Part shown: positions 45,285 through 56,640 of the stretch, piece by piece
Layout of the letters: every line of letters begins with the position of its first letter
How positions within the stretch are numbered: the first letter of the stretch is position 1
Assembly (NCBI GenBank): GCA_027186245.1
Contig: CP114484.1
Location: forward strand, 2,678,501 to 2,742,500
Direction of reading: 5' to 3'
Source of the DNA: Coriaria nepalensis
Lineage: Eukaryota; Streptophyta; Magnoliopsida; Cucurbitales; Coriariaceae
DNA length: 64,000 nt
The notes under the pieces: generated by a model
The model's input: the letters and a program-made list of their open reading frames with translations, nothing else
Told to the model about the DNA's origin: nothing
Database searches by the model: none
Made by a program: the position numbers and the translations under genes

Positions 45285-47438
45285 TTAGTTTTCATCTTGA
45301 TTTGGCGTTTCGACCATTCTCACTGTCCGTGGAAGCACAAACTCGGCAAAAATAGGGTAGTGAGAGGAAGGATAGAAGCCGTCTGCATTATCATCCACAA
45401 CTTCACAGAGAACAGGAATCAAAGATCTACCTCGGAAAAGAATCCAATCAATATGTAGATCTTGTGTTTGCCGGTCCCAGCAAAGGCAAAGGGCTCGGAG
45501 AATCAGCTTCAGAAATTCAAGAGCTCCCTGTTTGTTACCTGAAAAGCAAAGCCATACTTTATTTGCCTGATAGGCTTTGTAAACAAGGCTCAAAGTAAGC
45601 GAAACAATTCTTTTAAGTCTTACCTTTGAATCCATGAAAAGTACGGATTAGAGAAATGTTTTTCCTCACTTGTGCATTAGGCCACGTGTCTCTCATGTCC
45701 CCCACCACACCATGTTCCCTGCCAGAAACGAAAAATGTATATGATGCAGATAGAATCGCAAGTGGGGCTCGTGCGAATTTCCTCCCAAAAAGCCAGAGGG
45801 TACGAAATGTTAAATGTTTACCGTGATCTACCGAGAAGGAAACGGCCAGTGGTTGATTCCTTTTGGGTGTTGAAGCCTCCAGAATATATGACCGGCAAGC
45901 CAGGAGGTAGAGACGCTATGTGCTGCCATGTCAGCAATGCACTGCGTCTACGGGCTCGGGCACTGAACTCGTCCATGTTCGTGTTTACTATCTGAAAAGA
46001 AAACCCTGGCGGCTCAACCCCCTTCAGTTGGAATGTGTGGACAATATCACGTTAAAGAAACAATAGATATAACTGGTCTCTAAATACAAAAAATACAAGA
46101 AACTGCATTTGAAATAAGGAAAATTTAATATAGAGATTAGTAAATAAAAAGAAGATGATTGATAAGGATATTGCCCAAGTTGCAATGCAGGGTGCTATAG
46201 AGTCCCATGACATGCTTCCGGGAACTGAGGGTGACTCGGATAGCCAAAACGTTCCGCCTTCTAGAAGCTCCACCTTCATTATTTAAAAAGAGAGAAAATT
46301 AAGGGTTGAATACTACGATGATTCAAATTCGGAAGTAACGTGAGATTAGAACAAGAGATTGTTATGATACCTTCTGTGCATCATACAAGATGGTGCAATG
46401 TTCGTCGAAGGTGTCTTGAGACCCTTTTCTTGAAATTCCAAACTGTTCATAGCCTAATGGAATTAAATAGTTCCAAGTTTATTAACCGAGTTCAATTCTA
46501 TTCAGAAGGGGACAGCACATATTTGCAAAATGGTTAAATCGGTTCTTTGAATTTCTATATTCTGTCAATTGGTACTTTGAATTTCTAGATTTGGTCTGAT
46601 TTGGTAAGAGTCAGGGATACATTTCTTAATGGTTTTCAGTTATTAACAGAAAGTTATATCCCTTTTCCAGATTGTTCGCTTTGGTTTTTGTATTCATTGA
46701 CAGAATACACAATTAACAGGAATATATCGACTTCCACATTAATGCATATATCTTATATACACTTCTCAGGCGATCCCAGGGATTTTTATTCTAATGCAGT
46801 TCAAAAGCAACTATCCCACAACAATTTTGGATTAATGATACCAAATATCTATAACTAGCATCATTTAAGTACATGAAGTGAAACACTGACATAGATCATC
46901 AGAAGAAGAAGCAAACCTTGCAATCCCTGTTGAAGATAATCCAATTGAGATTTTACCCCTGAACCCGGAAATCAAAAAGGGAAAATCAGAACAATTAAAG
47001 AGAGAAAAAAAAATGCACAAAGGTGTTTAATCTTAATCAAAGCACAATCAAAATCAACCCATTTTTTAGAGGAACAAATGGCACCCCATTAACACTTAAA
47101 ATCGTAAAAGCAGAACAGAAAAAAGAGCCGGAAACAGTAGAGAACTTCATCTAAAACAGAAAAAGGTAAGCTAGAACTCAAAAACCCATCACCAGAACAC
47201 TGAATCAAATAATAACCAGATCAAAAATTTCAACCAAACCAAACCAGAAAGAATGATCAAACTACGATTTTCTACTTTTAAGTTCTAAACAATCACCTTG
47301 TTGGGTGCAAAGAATGATAGGAGAGTAAGAGGTGATGACACGAACACACAAATCCTTCCTCTTCTCCCATGAATGAGGGCTCTCAGGCGGCTGATCTTCG
47401 TGAAGATTGATGGTCATCACTGTTAACGAAACACTCAT
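45285..47438 (-). CDS. Endonuclease/exonuclease/phosphatase-fold protein, probable pseudoenzyme
   Basis: Seven exons (47438..47297, 46958..46917, 46453..46371, 46273..46172, 46036..45822, 45718..45624, 45538..45285) join in phase into 310 residues. Six exon junctions are ordinary except the fourth intron (46171..46037), which is AT-AC. The DNase I-like fold is recognisable by its ordered signatures: MTINLHEDQPPESPHSWEKR at the start, LCTQQGVKSQLDYL, SGGFNTQKESTTGRFLLGRS, DLHIDWILFRG and SSHYPIFAEF near the C-terminus. The acidic residues normal in these motifs are replaced: QE reads QQG, GDFN reads GGFN and SDH reads SSH. Metal-dependent hydrolysis is therefore doubtful. I recall plant homologues (such as At3g21530) with similar substitutions, which would make this a family trait, not a local defect. 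Substrate unknown. Confidence 0.8.
46037..46171 (-). other. U12-type AT-AC intron
   Basis: On the minus strand the exon ends ACTTGGGCA and the intron starts ATATCCTT, the exact U12 AT-AC donor. The intron ends GTCCAC, followed by exon ACATTCCAACTG. A branch-site match, TTCTTTAAC (consensus TTCCTTAAC), lies at 46051-46059, about 14 bases before the 3' end, in the narrow window U12 introns need. Joining there restores the conserved reading CIATWATFQLKGVEPP in frame. No GT-AG alternative preserves the frame. Length 135 bases. Confidence 0.85.
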
Positions 47439-48134
47439 TTCTTTTCCCTTCTTTTTATTTTGCCAAAAAGAAATATATATATATATATATATACATATAT
47501 ATTCCCTCTTCTCTATCCCCCCCTTCTTCTTAGATGACCATCAGATCAAAGTTTTTATTTTATTTTATTTTTTGTTTTTGTTTTCCCCCCCCTTTTGTTT
47601 TGCCCTTATCAAAATTTTTGTGGCACATTCCATACTTGTTAAGCACGGATTGATCGCTAATGGCATCAATCAGAGAAGACACGCAGAAAAATATTGAACT
47701 TCTGTCTGAACTCTGGACATAACTTTTGAAGGGCCGGTCTGGTATTTGACCACACACGTGCGTAGTCATACAGCACGCAGCCTCGACGTATGTCCTAATC
47801 CGGGTGGGTGTGTCCAGATACGAACCTGATTTGGGTTAAAGGATTCTAAACCGGTTAACCCGATAAATATGTTGATTAAAACTCTATCTTAGATATATAA
47901 TAAATTTTGGCAAAAAGAAAGAAAAAGATATATATATATATATATAATAAATAAATTATTTATTTCGTATGAATTAAATATTTAAATTCAACAATAATTT
48001 AAAATTCAAATACTCAACTTAACTTAATTTTGTAGTGAGCCAAGAGTTGTGTCACACTCTTTCTTTTTGGAAAATTAAATGATCATCGTATTAAATTTGA
48101 TATACGGGTTCGGGTCAGTTTTCTTAGCGCTAAA

Positions 48135-48450
48135 TTTGATCCAGCCGATTACGAATTCGAATATAAAGAACTTCCTCCCTTCTCCAAGATACCAGTGAAG
48201 TCTGTTCGTTCCCCTGTCCAATTCCTACTCTTCAGTTCGAGAAAAAAGTGCTCATGGATTTGCAATCGGGCAAACCAGAATGCAGCGCAGACTGAAAGGT
48301 GAGAAGATCTATAAAATTTCGCTGGAGTATTGTTTTGGGAACAGTTAGTACGATCGGATAAAGCAATCTCCAAACGGATTGTCAGAGGCAGAGACAAAGA
48401 CATACTGAATGGACTTGATTACATGCAAAGCCGAGGATACGTTCACTGTG
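48135..48450 (+). pseudogene. MAPKKK-like protein kinase relic
   Basis: Translated in shifting frames, this stretch gives an N-lobe AVKSVRS and CPIPTLQFEKKVLMDLQSGK, then GEKIYKISLEYCFGNS, YDRIKQSPNGLSEAETKTY and finally DILNGLDYMQSRGYVHCD, the order seen in small plant MAPKKK-like kinases just before the catalytic loop HCDIKPxN. At least two stops (TGA after CSAD, TAG after FGNS) and two frameshifts interrupt it. The kinase stops at HCDN, so the Lys of the loop and the whole C-lobe are missing. It lies tail to tail with the aminopeptidase gene, about 170 bases away. A truncated duplicate is likely. Confidence 0.7.
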
Positions 48451-48616
48451 ATAATTATGATCTTTTCCTATTAAATAAAATAACGATGATAATTTCCCGC
48501 TCTTACTTTCAATTTATTCTCTAGTGGATACAACCTCATCTTTATCTTTCGCATGAAGTTTGCTCCAAGACATACATCCATCCATGGCTAATTGCCTCAG
48601 TTCATAGAGAATTCAT

Positions 48617-51600
48617 CTACGAAGAATTCTTCAAAACCCACTCTACCAAAGTAGAAACGCCGAATCCCGTAGCAACGTGCTTCTTCTCATTCCATACAGG
48701 CCCAGCCAAGTCGATATGCATCCATTGAACCTTCTCATCAACAAACTATAAAGGTACACATTCTATAGCTTTCAGAATTACTTCTTCGAAACTTTATTAT
48801 TTTCGAGACAAACACATTTGTTTTATGACGAGAAATGAAATTAGTTATATGTACCTGTTTCAAAAAGAGCGCTGCAGTAATAGCACCGCCTTGACGGCCA
48901 CCAGTGTTGACCATATCGGCTACTCCGGATTTCATTGATTCCCAGTAACTTTCCTCCAATGGGAGTCTCCAAAGTTTTTCACCACTGATCTCCGAGGCAT
49001 CAAATACCTCCTTTGCTAGATCATCATTAGGTGTGAAGACACCTAATTAAGATTTTTCGTGAGTTCATAATAGTAGTATAGCAGTAATCTGTAATCGATG
49101 TTTCGTCACAAGTCAACAGTGCCATGAATCATAAGCAATGAGAATAAAATAATGTTTTTACTGGAAATGTTAGAATTCCACACATAAAGAATAAATAATT
49201 GAATCTAGAAAAATTATTTGTTGTCAAACAAACACAAATCCATTTTGTATTTTACTTAGATACCCCGGCCAATAAGTAACCACTTATTTACCTATTAATG
49301 TTCATGTAAAGATCTTTCAAAAATGAGTCTGGCAAGTATAATTTTATTCTCATAATAAAAATCTTGACTAATAGATTATTGTAAGATAGAATTACCTGCA
49401 ACTGAGGGCCCCAGAGCAACTATGCAAGCACCGGTTAAGGTTGCCAGATCAACTATCTGAACAAAGATTTTAAAATGGCATCAGGGGCATTAACCCCAAA
49501 CTAAACGTTCAAAAATGAAAGTGTTGCATGATTTATTTATATGTAGATCAACTTCAATGCCCTTGTGGTACACCAAACATGATTACTTAATAAAGTAACA
49601 ATAGAAACCATTTTCTACCTATAATTTTACATTATTAGCAACATTTTTCAATACCAAAACAAAGGATCCACAGCTGATTATATCAGCATGAAAGAATACA
49701 AAACGAAAGAATACAAAATCCATTATAAAGAGAGTGAATCTATCTTTTACCTTCTCGACACCCTGGTTACATGCATATACCAAAGCATCGGCGAGTGTAA
49801 GTCTACCTTCAGCATCAGTGTTGTTAACCTATAAATTAAACATCACAAGGATTCAATGGTTTTAGAATTTACAAAGTTACAATATCCCACCCACAAATTC
49901 AAAGAACTAATATGATAAACCTGGAAGCTTAAAAGCTTGTTTGAATGTACTCCAACTGTACAGAACAATATATACCTCAATCGTCTTTCCGTTTGAAGCT
50001 GTGAGAATGTCCCCAGGCCTCATGCCAGTTCCACTTATCATATTCTCACAAGCTGCAACAATGAAATGGACCTATGTGCAATAAAAAAAAAATTTTAAAA
50101 AGGAAGGAAAAAGAACAAACTCGTGTCTCTAAGTATTCTGTTTCTTTCATAGAAAGAGGGGAGAAACTTAAATGGCTTACTTACCTCTACCCCCAGAGGC
50201 TTAATTTGACCAATTGCTTTTGCTGCACCAAGCACAGCTGCTGAACCACCCATATCGAATTTCATTAGCTCAATTAAACATCCAGGTCCTGTCTTGATGT
50301 TGTACCCACCACTGATGACAAGGAAGATAAATGTTAAGAATCCATTAATGCAAAGTAAAACATAGAAATGAAATAACAAAAGAAACATAATAATGTAATA
50401 ATATCCAGGGTTTTAAGAAGGTCAATATGTCCTATTCCCAATGTCCACTCTTAATCTACATCTAACTTACGGTTTCACCTTAAGACATCACAATCATTTA
50501 ATTCAATTTCCCATTCCATTTTCCTATTCAAAATTATAGCTCAATTAGGAAACACCTTGTTTTTGTAATAGATGAGATTAATCACCTGTCGAAGGTCAAT
50601 CCTTTTCCCACTAAACCCAGCTTGACTTTAACAGATCCACTGGGAGGCTTGTAACACAAATGAATGAAGTGAGGGGGGTTTGTAGACGCCGCAGCAACCC
50701 CAAGATAGGATCCCATCTTCAACTCCCTACACTGCTCTTCGTTCAAAATTGTTGCAGAAAGAACATCACTATATGTGGATGCAATCTTTGAAGCCTCTTC
50801 AGCTAGTTTTCCTGAGTAGAAAATAAATCACTTGATATAATCACTATTTTATATGATCTGATTTCGTGAACCAACACATGTTGTGAGACAAAATAAGAAC
50901 ACCACATGAATCATCAAGTGCAACTACAATGTCGAAAGATCTAGACTTTCCTATGGATTGATAATTTCTAGAAAGAAAAGAGTAATATTTTTCTTTTATA
51001 AGTAAGAAAATGAAGCATACAAGAAAGAGGTTGTACAGACCAGGAGTGAGTACATTTCCAGGTGAGTTAACAAGTTCCCGGCCAAAAATTACTCCAGAAC
51101 TAACATCTTCGCCATACTTGAGCTTCTTCTCCAATTCAGGCCCGCCTCCAAGCCCAAGAATATCCAAAGATTGAAGAACTGATTTCTTGGACTCCGACCT
51201 ATACCTATTATCCTCATGTATCCCAAGAAGAGTCCCTACAAAAAGGTAACACATTTCAACAAACTCAGATTCAAAACTTTCACCAGAAAACTCATTCATA
51301 CATCAACTCAGAAGAAACAAAACATGAAAAAATAATAATAATAAATAACAAGTACCAGATACAATCAAGGAGGCAGCATCTTGCTTTGAGTCTGCAGAAA
51401 GTTCATCAGGCGATGCGAGCAAAATAGCAACACTACTTGCTCTAGCAGCCTTTGCTGCTTCAGCAACAGCCTCACCAAGGCAACGAAATGTGGCCGGAGT
51501 TGAAGCTGAGCGCCCCAGCCCAATCAAGCCGACCCTCTTTGACCCAAGTCCAGGAAGCCTCAGAATTGTAGACTGGCCCACTTTTCCGGTGAAATCCTCT

Positions 51601-52138
51601 TCCCCCGAGGCTTCAGATAACAACCCGCCCAATTGAGAATCGAGCTTCTTCAAAACAAGATTTTCGAACTTAGAGTTCTCATCCTTGGTCACATCCTTCT
51701 CAGTTACTCCAATTGCTAGTACGTCCCCTTTCCATTCTGTGATGTCAACATCTTTTGCAGCAAGAGATACCTTTCAGGGATTTTCACAAACACATAGCAG
51801 GCATTTTTAAGTGCTTCACCAAAAGCAAAAGTAATCATTCAGAAAAACAAAATTTCTATGAAGGATGATAGAACCAATAGAAAACCAGACGGATTTTAGA
51901 GAGCGTGAGTGACCTTAGGAGCATCAATCTGAGCAGGGTGAGTGAGGCCGAGAGTGGCGCGAGCAAGAGTGTGAGCCATGAGCTTCGCCGTCCGAGTGGT
52001 CAACGGCGCGATAAAGAAAGGAAGTTGCAGAGCAGTAAGGGAAGAACGACGGAGAGTTATTAGCTTCGTCAAGGTAAAGTGTGTTGAAGAAGAAACACAA
52101 GAAGAATGTGATGCGAGAGATGCAACAATGGTGGCCAT
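48617..52138 (-). CDS. LAP: Leucine aminopeptidase (M17), plastid-targeted type
   Basis: Ten exons (52138..51914, 51770..51356, 51235..51041, 50811..50586, 50311..50185, 50071..49976, 49828..49751, 49456..49396, 49042..48855, 48745..48617), all GT-AG, give 579 residues. The first 60 residues are Ser/Thr/Arg-rich with few acids ([20 protein letters not shown]), a chloroplast transit peptide. The M17 catalytic domain has [29 protein letters not shown], the signature NTDAEGRL (431-438) and [11 protein letters not shown], ending VEWVLKNSS. The two-metal ligands (Lys, Asp, Asp, Asp, Glu) and catalytic Arg of the signature are all present. The enzyme removes N-terminal Leu and other residues from peptides; hexameric plant LAPs also act in stress and in Cys-Gly turnover. 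Close to Arabidopsis LAP2/LAP3 (recalled At4g30920/30910). Confidence 0.95.
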
Positions 52139-52139
52139 G

Positions 52140-52765
52140 CTTACGTGTGTGAGTCCTTAGCTATTTACAATGCACCATCAATCAATCAGGGAAAGTTGAT
52201 GCGTAAAGGTGAAGGATTCCTGCCCTCGCCCTTTTCAATTTTTCCATGCTTGATATATTTTAATGAAATAAACAAATAAATATATTAATAATTAGTTCAT
52301 ATATACTTACTAAAACCTCCATAAATTAATAATTTAGAATTAAATAAAATATAATATTATCAAAAAAATTAATAATTTATTAAAATATTAATAATATATA
52401 TATAATTAACTATATTATTAATACTTTAATCATAACATTATTTATCTTAAACTATTACAATAATTCTAAGAAGAATTATAAAATATTATGTATTAAAAAA
52501 TTATTAATTTAATTATATATATTACATAAAATTGATATAATTTTTTTAAAATATATAATTTTTTTAAAATATATAATTTTATAAATTTAATAATTATTAA
52601 ATATCGAGTTTATCACATTGAAAAGACGCATTTGTCCTTGCGCATTTGGCTAGTTGAAGATGCTCTCAACTCAGTACTCACAGCTTGAAAACCCTACGAA
52701 GGACTCGGAGGAAGAAGAAGGAGAAGAAATCGTGAGAGGGAAGGAAAGGAAAAAAAAATAAAAAA
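52140..52765. promoter_or_regulatory. Divergent spacer between LAP and PSMD9 genes
   Basis: The start codons of the two oppositely oriented genes are 627 bases apart. The centre (52,250-52,610) is almost pure AT and the two gene-proximal edges are GC-richer. A shared bidirectional promoter is possible but not proven by sequence. Confidence 0.4.
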
Positions 52766-54807
52766 ATGGTAGCAACGAATCTGAAAAGAGAAACGATGAC
52801 TCTGATGGAGAAGAGAAGCGCAATAGAAGTGGAGATGAACTCCATCATCGAACGTCTTTCTCATCCAGGCGGGCCTGGACTCTCTGGCAATCTCATCGAC
52901 TCTGAGGTAGTTGTGCAATTCATACTCTGATTAATATTCAAATTTATGCGGTTTTGGTACTCATGTGATGATTGAGCAATGATTGTAATCTGACAAGATG
53001 TAGCTAGTTCGAGAATATTGCTCTTCAATCTGGAAGAGATTAGTTTGTAAAAGATGAGATTATTCTATATTTTCTAGATCAATCTCTATAGGTATATATA
53101 GAGCTTTGTAGCATAATAGTTTTCCGAACAAATTACACTTCTAAAATTTAGAATTTATACAAGCTCTTGCTTCAAATTGTTCTGAAACTGAAACATGTTG
53201 CAGTCTCTTCTTCTTCTTCTTCCTTTCCCCTTTTCTATATCTGCTTCATTTGCCACTTTTCAGTTTTTCACTTAATTAGATTTTTTTATTTTGGATGTAG
53301 GGGTTTCCTCGTACGGATGTTGACATTCCAGTTGTTCGTGCAGAACGACATCGTCTTGCAGGTAAGGCAGTCATTGTTGTTGTATCTCTGTTTATGCTGT
53401 ATAATAGCAAGCTTTTGGTAGATTCTAGTGGTGGTAAAGGGTATGTAGAAGTAAGAGTTTTATCTATTTTATACTAGGAATAAGCTCTGAACTTATGGGG
53501 TCGTTGTGCCAACTGTCCTTGATCTTCATTTGTTTGCTGTCGGTATGCATAATCCTCTTATCTTTTTGGCTATGTTAAGAGAGAATTAATTGGCAATAGG
53601 AATGTATTCTCTGCAGCAACTTAACGCTTCTTCATATTGGTTTTACATCATATAGATTGGACTAAGCTGCAAAATAAGGAAATTATTTCATATGCAAACT
53701 GAAAGATATTTTAGTGGTAAATAATTAAAACTTGAATTAATTGTGCTAAAATAGTTAATTCTTAAAATAAAAGGCTAGTATAGTGTTCTCAGTGGATAGT
53801 TAGCTCTCTTAAGTTATAATTTGTAGATTAACATGTAGTTTGCTCTAAAGTGATTTTGCTATTCATGCAGCTAGTGGCAATAGGCACTCACCACCAATAA
53901 CTCTATATGAGTTTTTTTTTTTCCTTGAGACCCCATTTACTTATTCCTTTCTTCTGCAGAGTTGAAGAATGATCACAAGGTAATCACTGAGAAAATCGAT
54001 CAAAACATACAATTGTTGCATTCATCAAGGCTTGCTCCTAAAGTGTCACCTTCTGGTAACAAAATGACCTAAAGTTCTTACCAGAGGATCTTATATGAAA
54101 GATTTTCTTAAGAATAACCACATAATTCATATCTTCATAACAAAATGGAAAAGTTGCACGCCATTTACCCCCTTTCTTTTTTCTAATTTGACAGGTGTTG
54201 CGACGGACATAGCCAATCAAGGCCCTACAACTGTCAACCCTGTTGTATCTGCATCCTCAAACAATGTTCTTCCAAGTGATTCTATTGGGGCAATGGATGT
54301 GGATATTAATGTGCCGTTTGCAGTGGTAGATGAGATAGCTGTCTCATCTCCAGCAGCAGATGATGGATTGCAACTTGGAGATCAGATCGTTAAATATGGG
54401 AATGTAGAAGCTGGTGATAATCTGCTGCAAAAACTTTCTTCTGAATCTCAGACAAATCAAGGCCGTCCAATCCCTGTAGTACTTGTGAGACAGGGTTCAC
54501 TAATTAACTTTACCGTGACACCTAGATCATGGCAAGGACGAGGTTTATTGGGGTATGTCCATGCTTTTCTTTTTCAGTGCTATCCATTTGCATAAGATAC
54601 CAAACTATGCATCAAGTGGAATGGATAGGATATTGCTTTAAAAGAATCTTCTTTAGTAGAGCCTTCCAAAGGTGGTTTTTTCTCTCCTGTGCGGCTGTCT
54701 TATGGAAGTGAAATAATAATATATTGCTCCCGCTCCCAACTCTTAACAATGATGCTAATTCTTAGATTATGTGGGATATTTGCAGATGCCATTTCCGGGT
54801 CTTGTAG
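52766..54807 (+). CDS. 26S proteasome assembly chaperone PSMD9/Nas2 (PDZ)
   Basis: Five exons, 52766..52906, 53301..53361, 53960..54055, 54195..54552 and a 22-nt last exon 54786..54807, give 225 residues. An N-terminal helical hairpin (MTLMEKRSAIEVEMNSIIER, then RAERHRLAELKNDHKVITEK) leads through GFPRTDVDIPVVRA to a PDZ domain at about 135-215 (FAVVDEIAVSSPAADDGLQL, GDQIVKYGNVEAGDNL, PIPVVLVRQG), ending GRGLLGCHFRVL. The C-terminal CHFRVL is contributed by the tiny last exon. PSMD9/Nas2/p27 binds Rpt5 during assembly of the regulatory-particle base. Length and sequence match the recalled At5g57950. Confidence 0.9.
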
Positions 54808-54809
54808 CT

Positions 54810-55710
54810 TTAGTGATAATTTATCTCATTGATTGCTGTGAGGTGAATCTGAAGAAGCCATCTAATCGCCCCGCTTTTGCTTTTCCTTTGTAAGAGACTT
54901 GCTATGTTGCTATATCAAATTATGTTACGTGATCTGACATGAGACCATTGTGTAACAAGCTTTCCTTTTCTCTCTAACTTAAAATAGCCAGCCAAGAAAC
55001 AGCTGTGTGATGCTTGATTATACCTCATTATGGGTAGCAAAGTATTGTTGTGCTTTTGCCAATTTCATTGCCGATTTCATTGTGGTAATTGGACTTTTTG
55101 GCTCTATTTCTCTTCACTCTTTAATCAATGTCCATTTGCATTCATTTTCCATCCGACAGGCAAAAAACTCTTATGCTTGTGTTCTAATTTAGAGTTTGAT
55201 TTGATGTGGCACCCTCATGTTGGTTTTCACTTTTCATACAGAAAAGGTGAGCATCTTTTTGTTACGTATATATAGTAATAAGTCCATTTGTGAATGGATG
55301 CATGCATACTGTATCGATGGTATTGAAATCAAGATTCTCTTATGACATATTACACGAATTATTGCCATGCAAAAGAGAATATTTGTCATTTTGGTAAGAC
55401 ATAACTAGTGAGTAGATTGATGCCCAGAATTAGATACGTTCATATCGGCAGGCAGGCAGGCTGGCAGGGTTTCTGCAGTAGGTGAAAATTTTTCCATACT
55501 TTTAGACCAAAATGAATTTCACTTAGAATAGATAAAATTTAAAAAATAAATAATAATAACTAACTGCAGTATTTTTACAGTTTAAAATTAATTTTTAATA
55601 ATTAATAATTAATATTCACAGTTATTGTAAATAAATCTATCCGTTATTTGTTATTCAATATTGCTAATTGCATAATTAAAATTAAAACTATTATAATTGA
55701 GAGAGAGAGA

Positions 55711-55746
<36 letters not shown>

Positions 55747-56640
55747 TTCACTTTCTCTCTCTTGAGTTTATTCTTCAAAAATGAGTTCGTACTCCATTAT
55801 TGTAATCTCTTCCTTCTAACACTGTTCCTCTGAATTCTCGCTCCTTCCTTTCCAGCATTTTCTCGGGAAAGAGAGAGAGAGAGAGAGAGAATGTTGTTGG
55901 CGGAATTATATGCCAACAGGCCTGCCAGCTTTTGTCCCTCTCATGTGGAACAGTGATGAAGCTCGCCCAAAAATATGACGCCATTGTTTTTTTTTTTGGG
56001 GAAAAAATCCCGACTTTTTTCTTTATTTCAAATTCAATATAATATCATTGTGTAAATATATTTTCCCCCTTTTTCAGGCCTTTTCTTCTGTGTTTCGAGG
56101 CTCTCTTTTGAAATCAAAATCCCCAATTTTCTTCTACAAGTTCTTGCCCTATTTGACTGAGCAAACTTCGTCGCAAACGAGAAACCAAATTTCAAGCGAA
56201 TTTACTGATTATCGCGGTGTGTGTTTTTACGTCTTTCGAAAAGTGAATGCTGTTACTTCTAGGGTTTTGGCGGCAGATTTGAGGGTTTAGCTGCCTGTTT
56301 TGAGGTTCCGGTTGGTCGTGGAAAGCGAGATCTGCTCTGAGAACTTCAAGAAAGGCCATCGATCGATTAATGTACCTAGTGGAGGTTTGTTGTTTTCTTA
56401 GGATTGAGTCTTGGTAGGGTTTCCTTGACTTATTCGGGTTTCTCAGCTTCACAAATTGGGGAAAATGAGTGTTCTAGTTTACTTTCTTACTGGTTTTTGG
56501 ACGAATTTGAGGGTTAGTTGGAGAAATGTGAGGTTGAGGTTGAGGTTGTGAACAAGGCCCACAAGTTTATTAAGGGTGGAAGGATTTTAGTGAGGTCTCT
56601 GCAAAAAAAAATTAGGGTTTAATCGAAGAGGGTTGTAGAA
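54810..56640. other. Intergenic region with GA repeats and TAG-gene leader
   Basis: No further gene. (GA)n runs occur at about 55698-55743 and 55868-55890, and a short GGCA repeat at about 55449-55466. From about 56,080 the sequence becomes gene-like (leader of the DNA glycosylase, possibly with short upstream ORFs such as at 56,048-56,290). Confidence 0.45.

Noticed and set aside
48149..48403. Minus-strand frame of 84 codons after the aminopeptidase gene
   Set aside because: It is the antisense of the kinase relic.
55007..55275. Plus-strand frames after PSMD9
   Set aside because: In the 3' region, no domain, high Cys/Phe content typical of AT-rich noncoding DNA.
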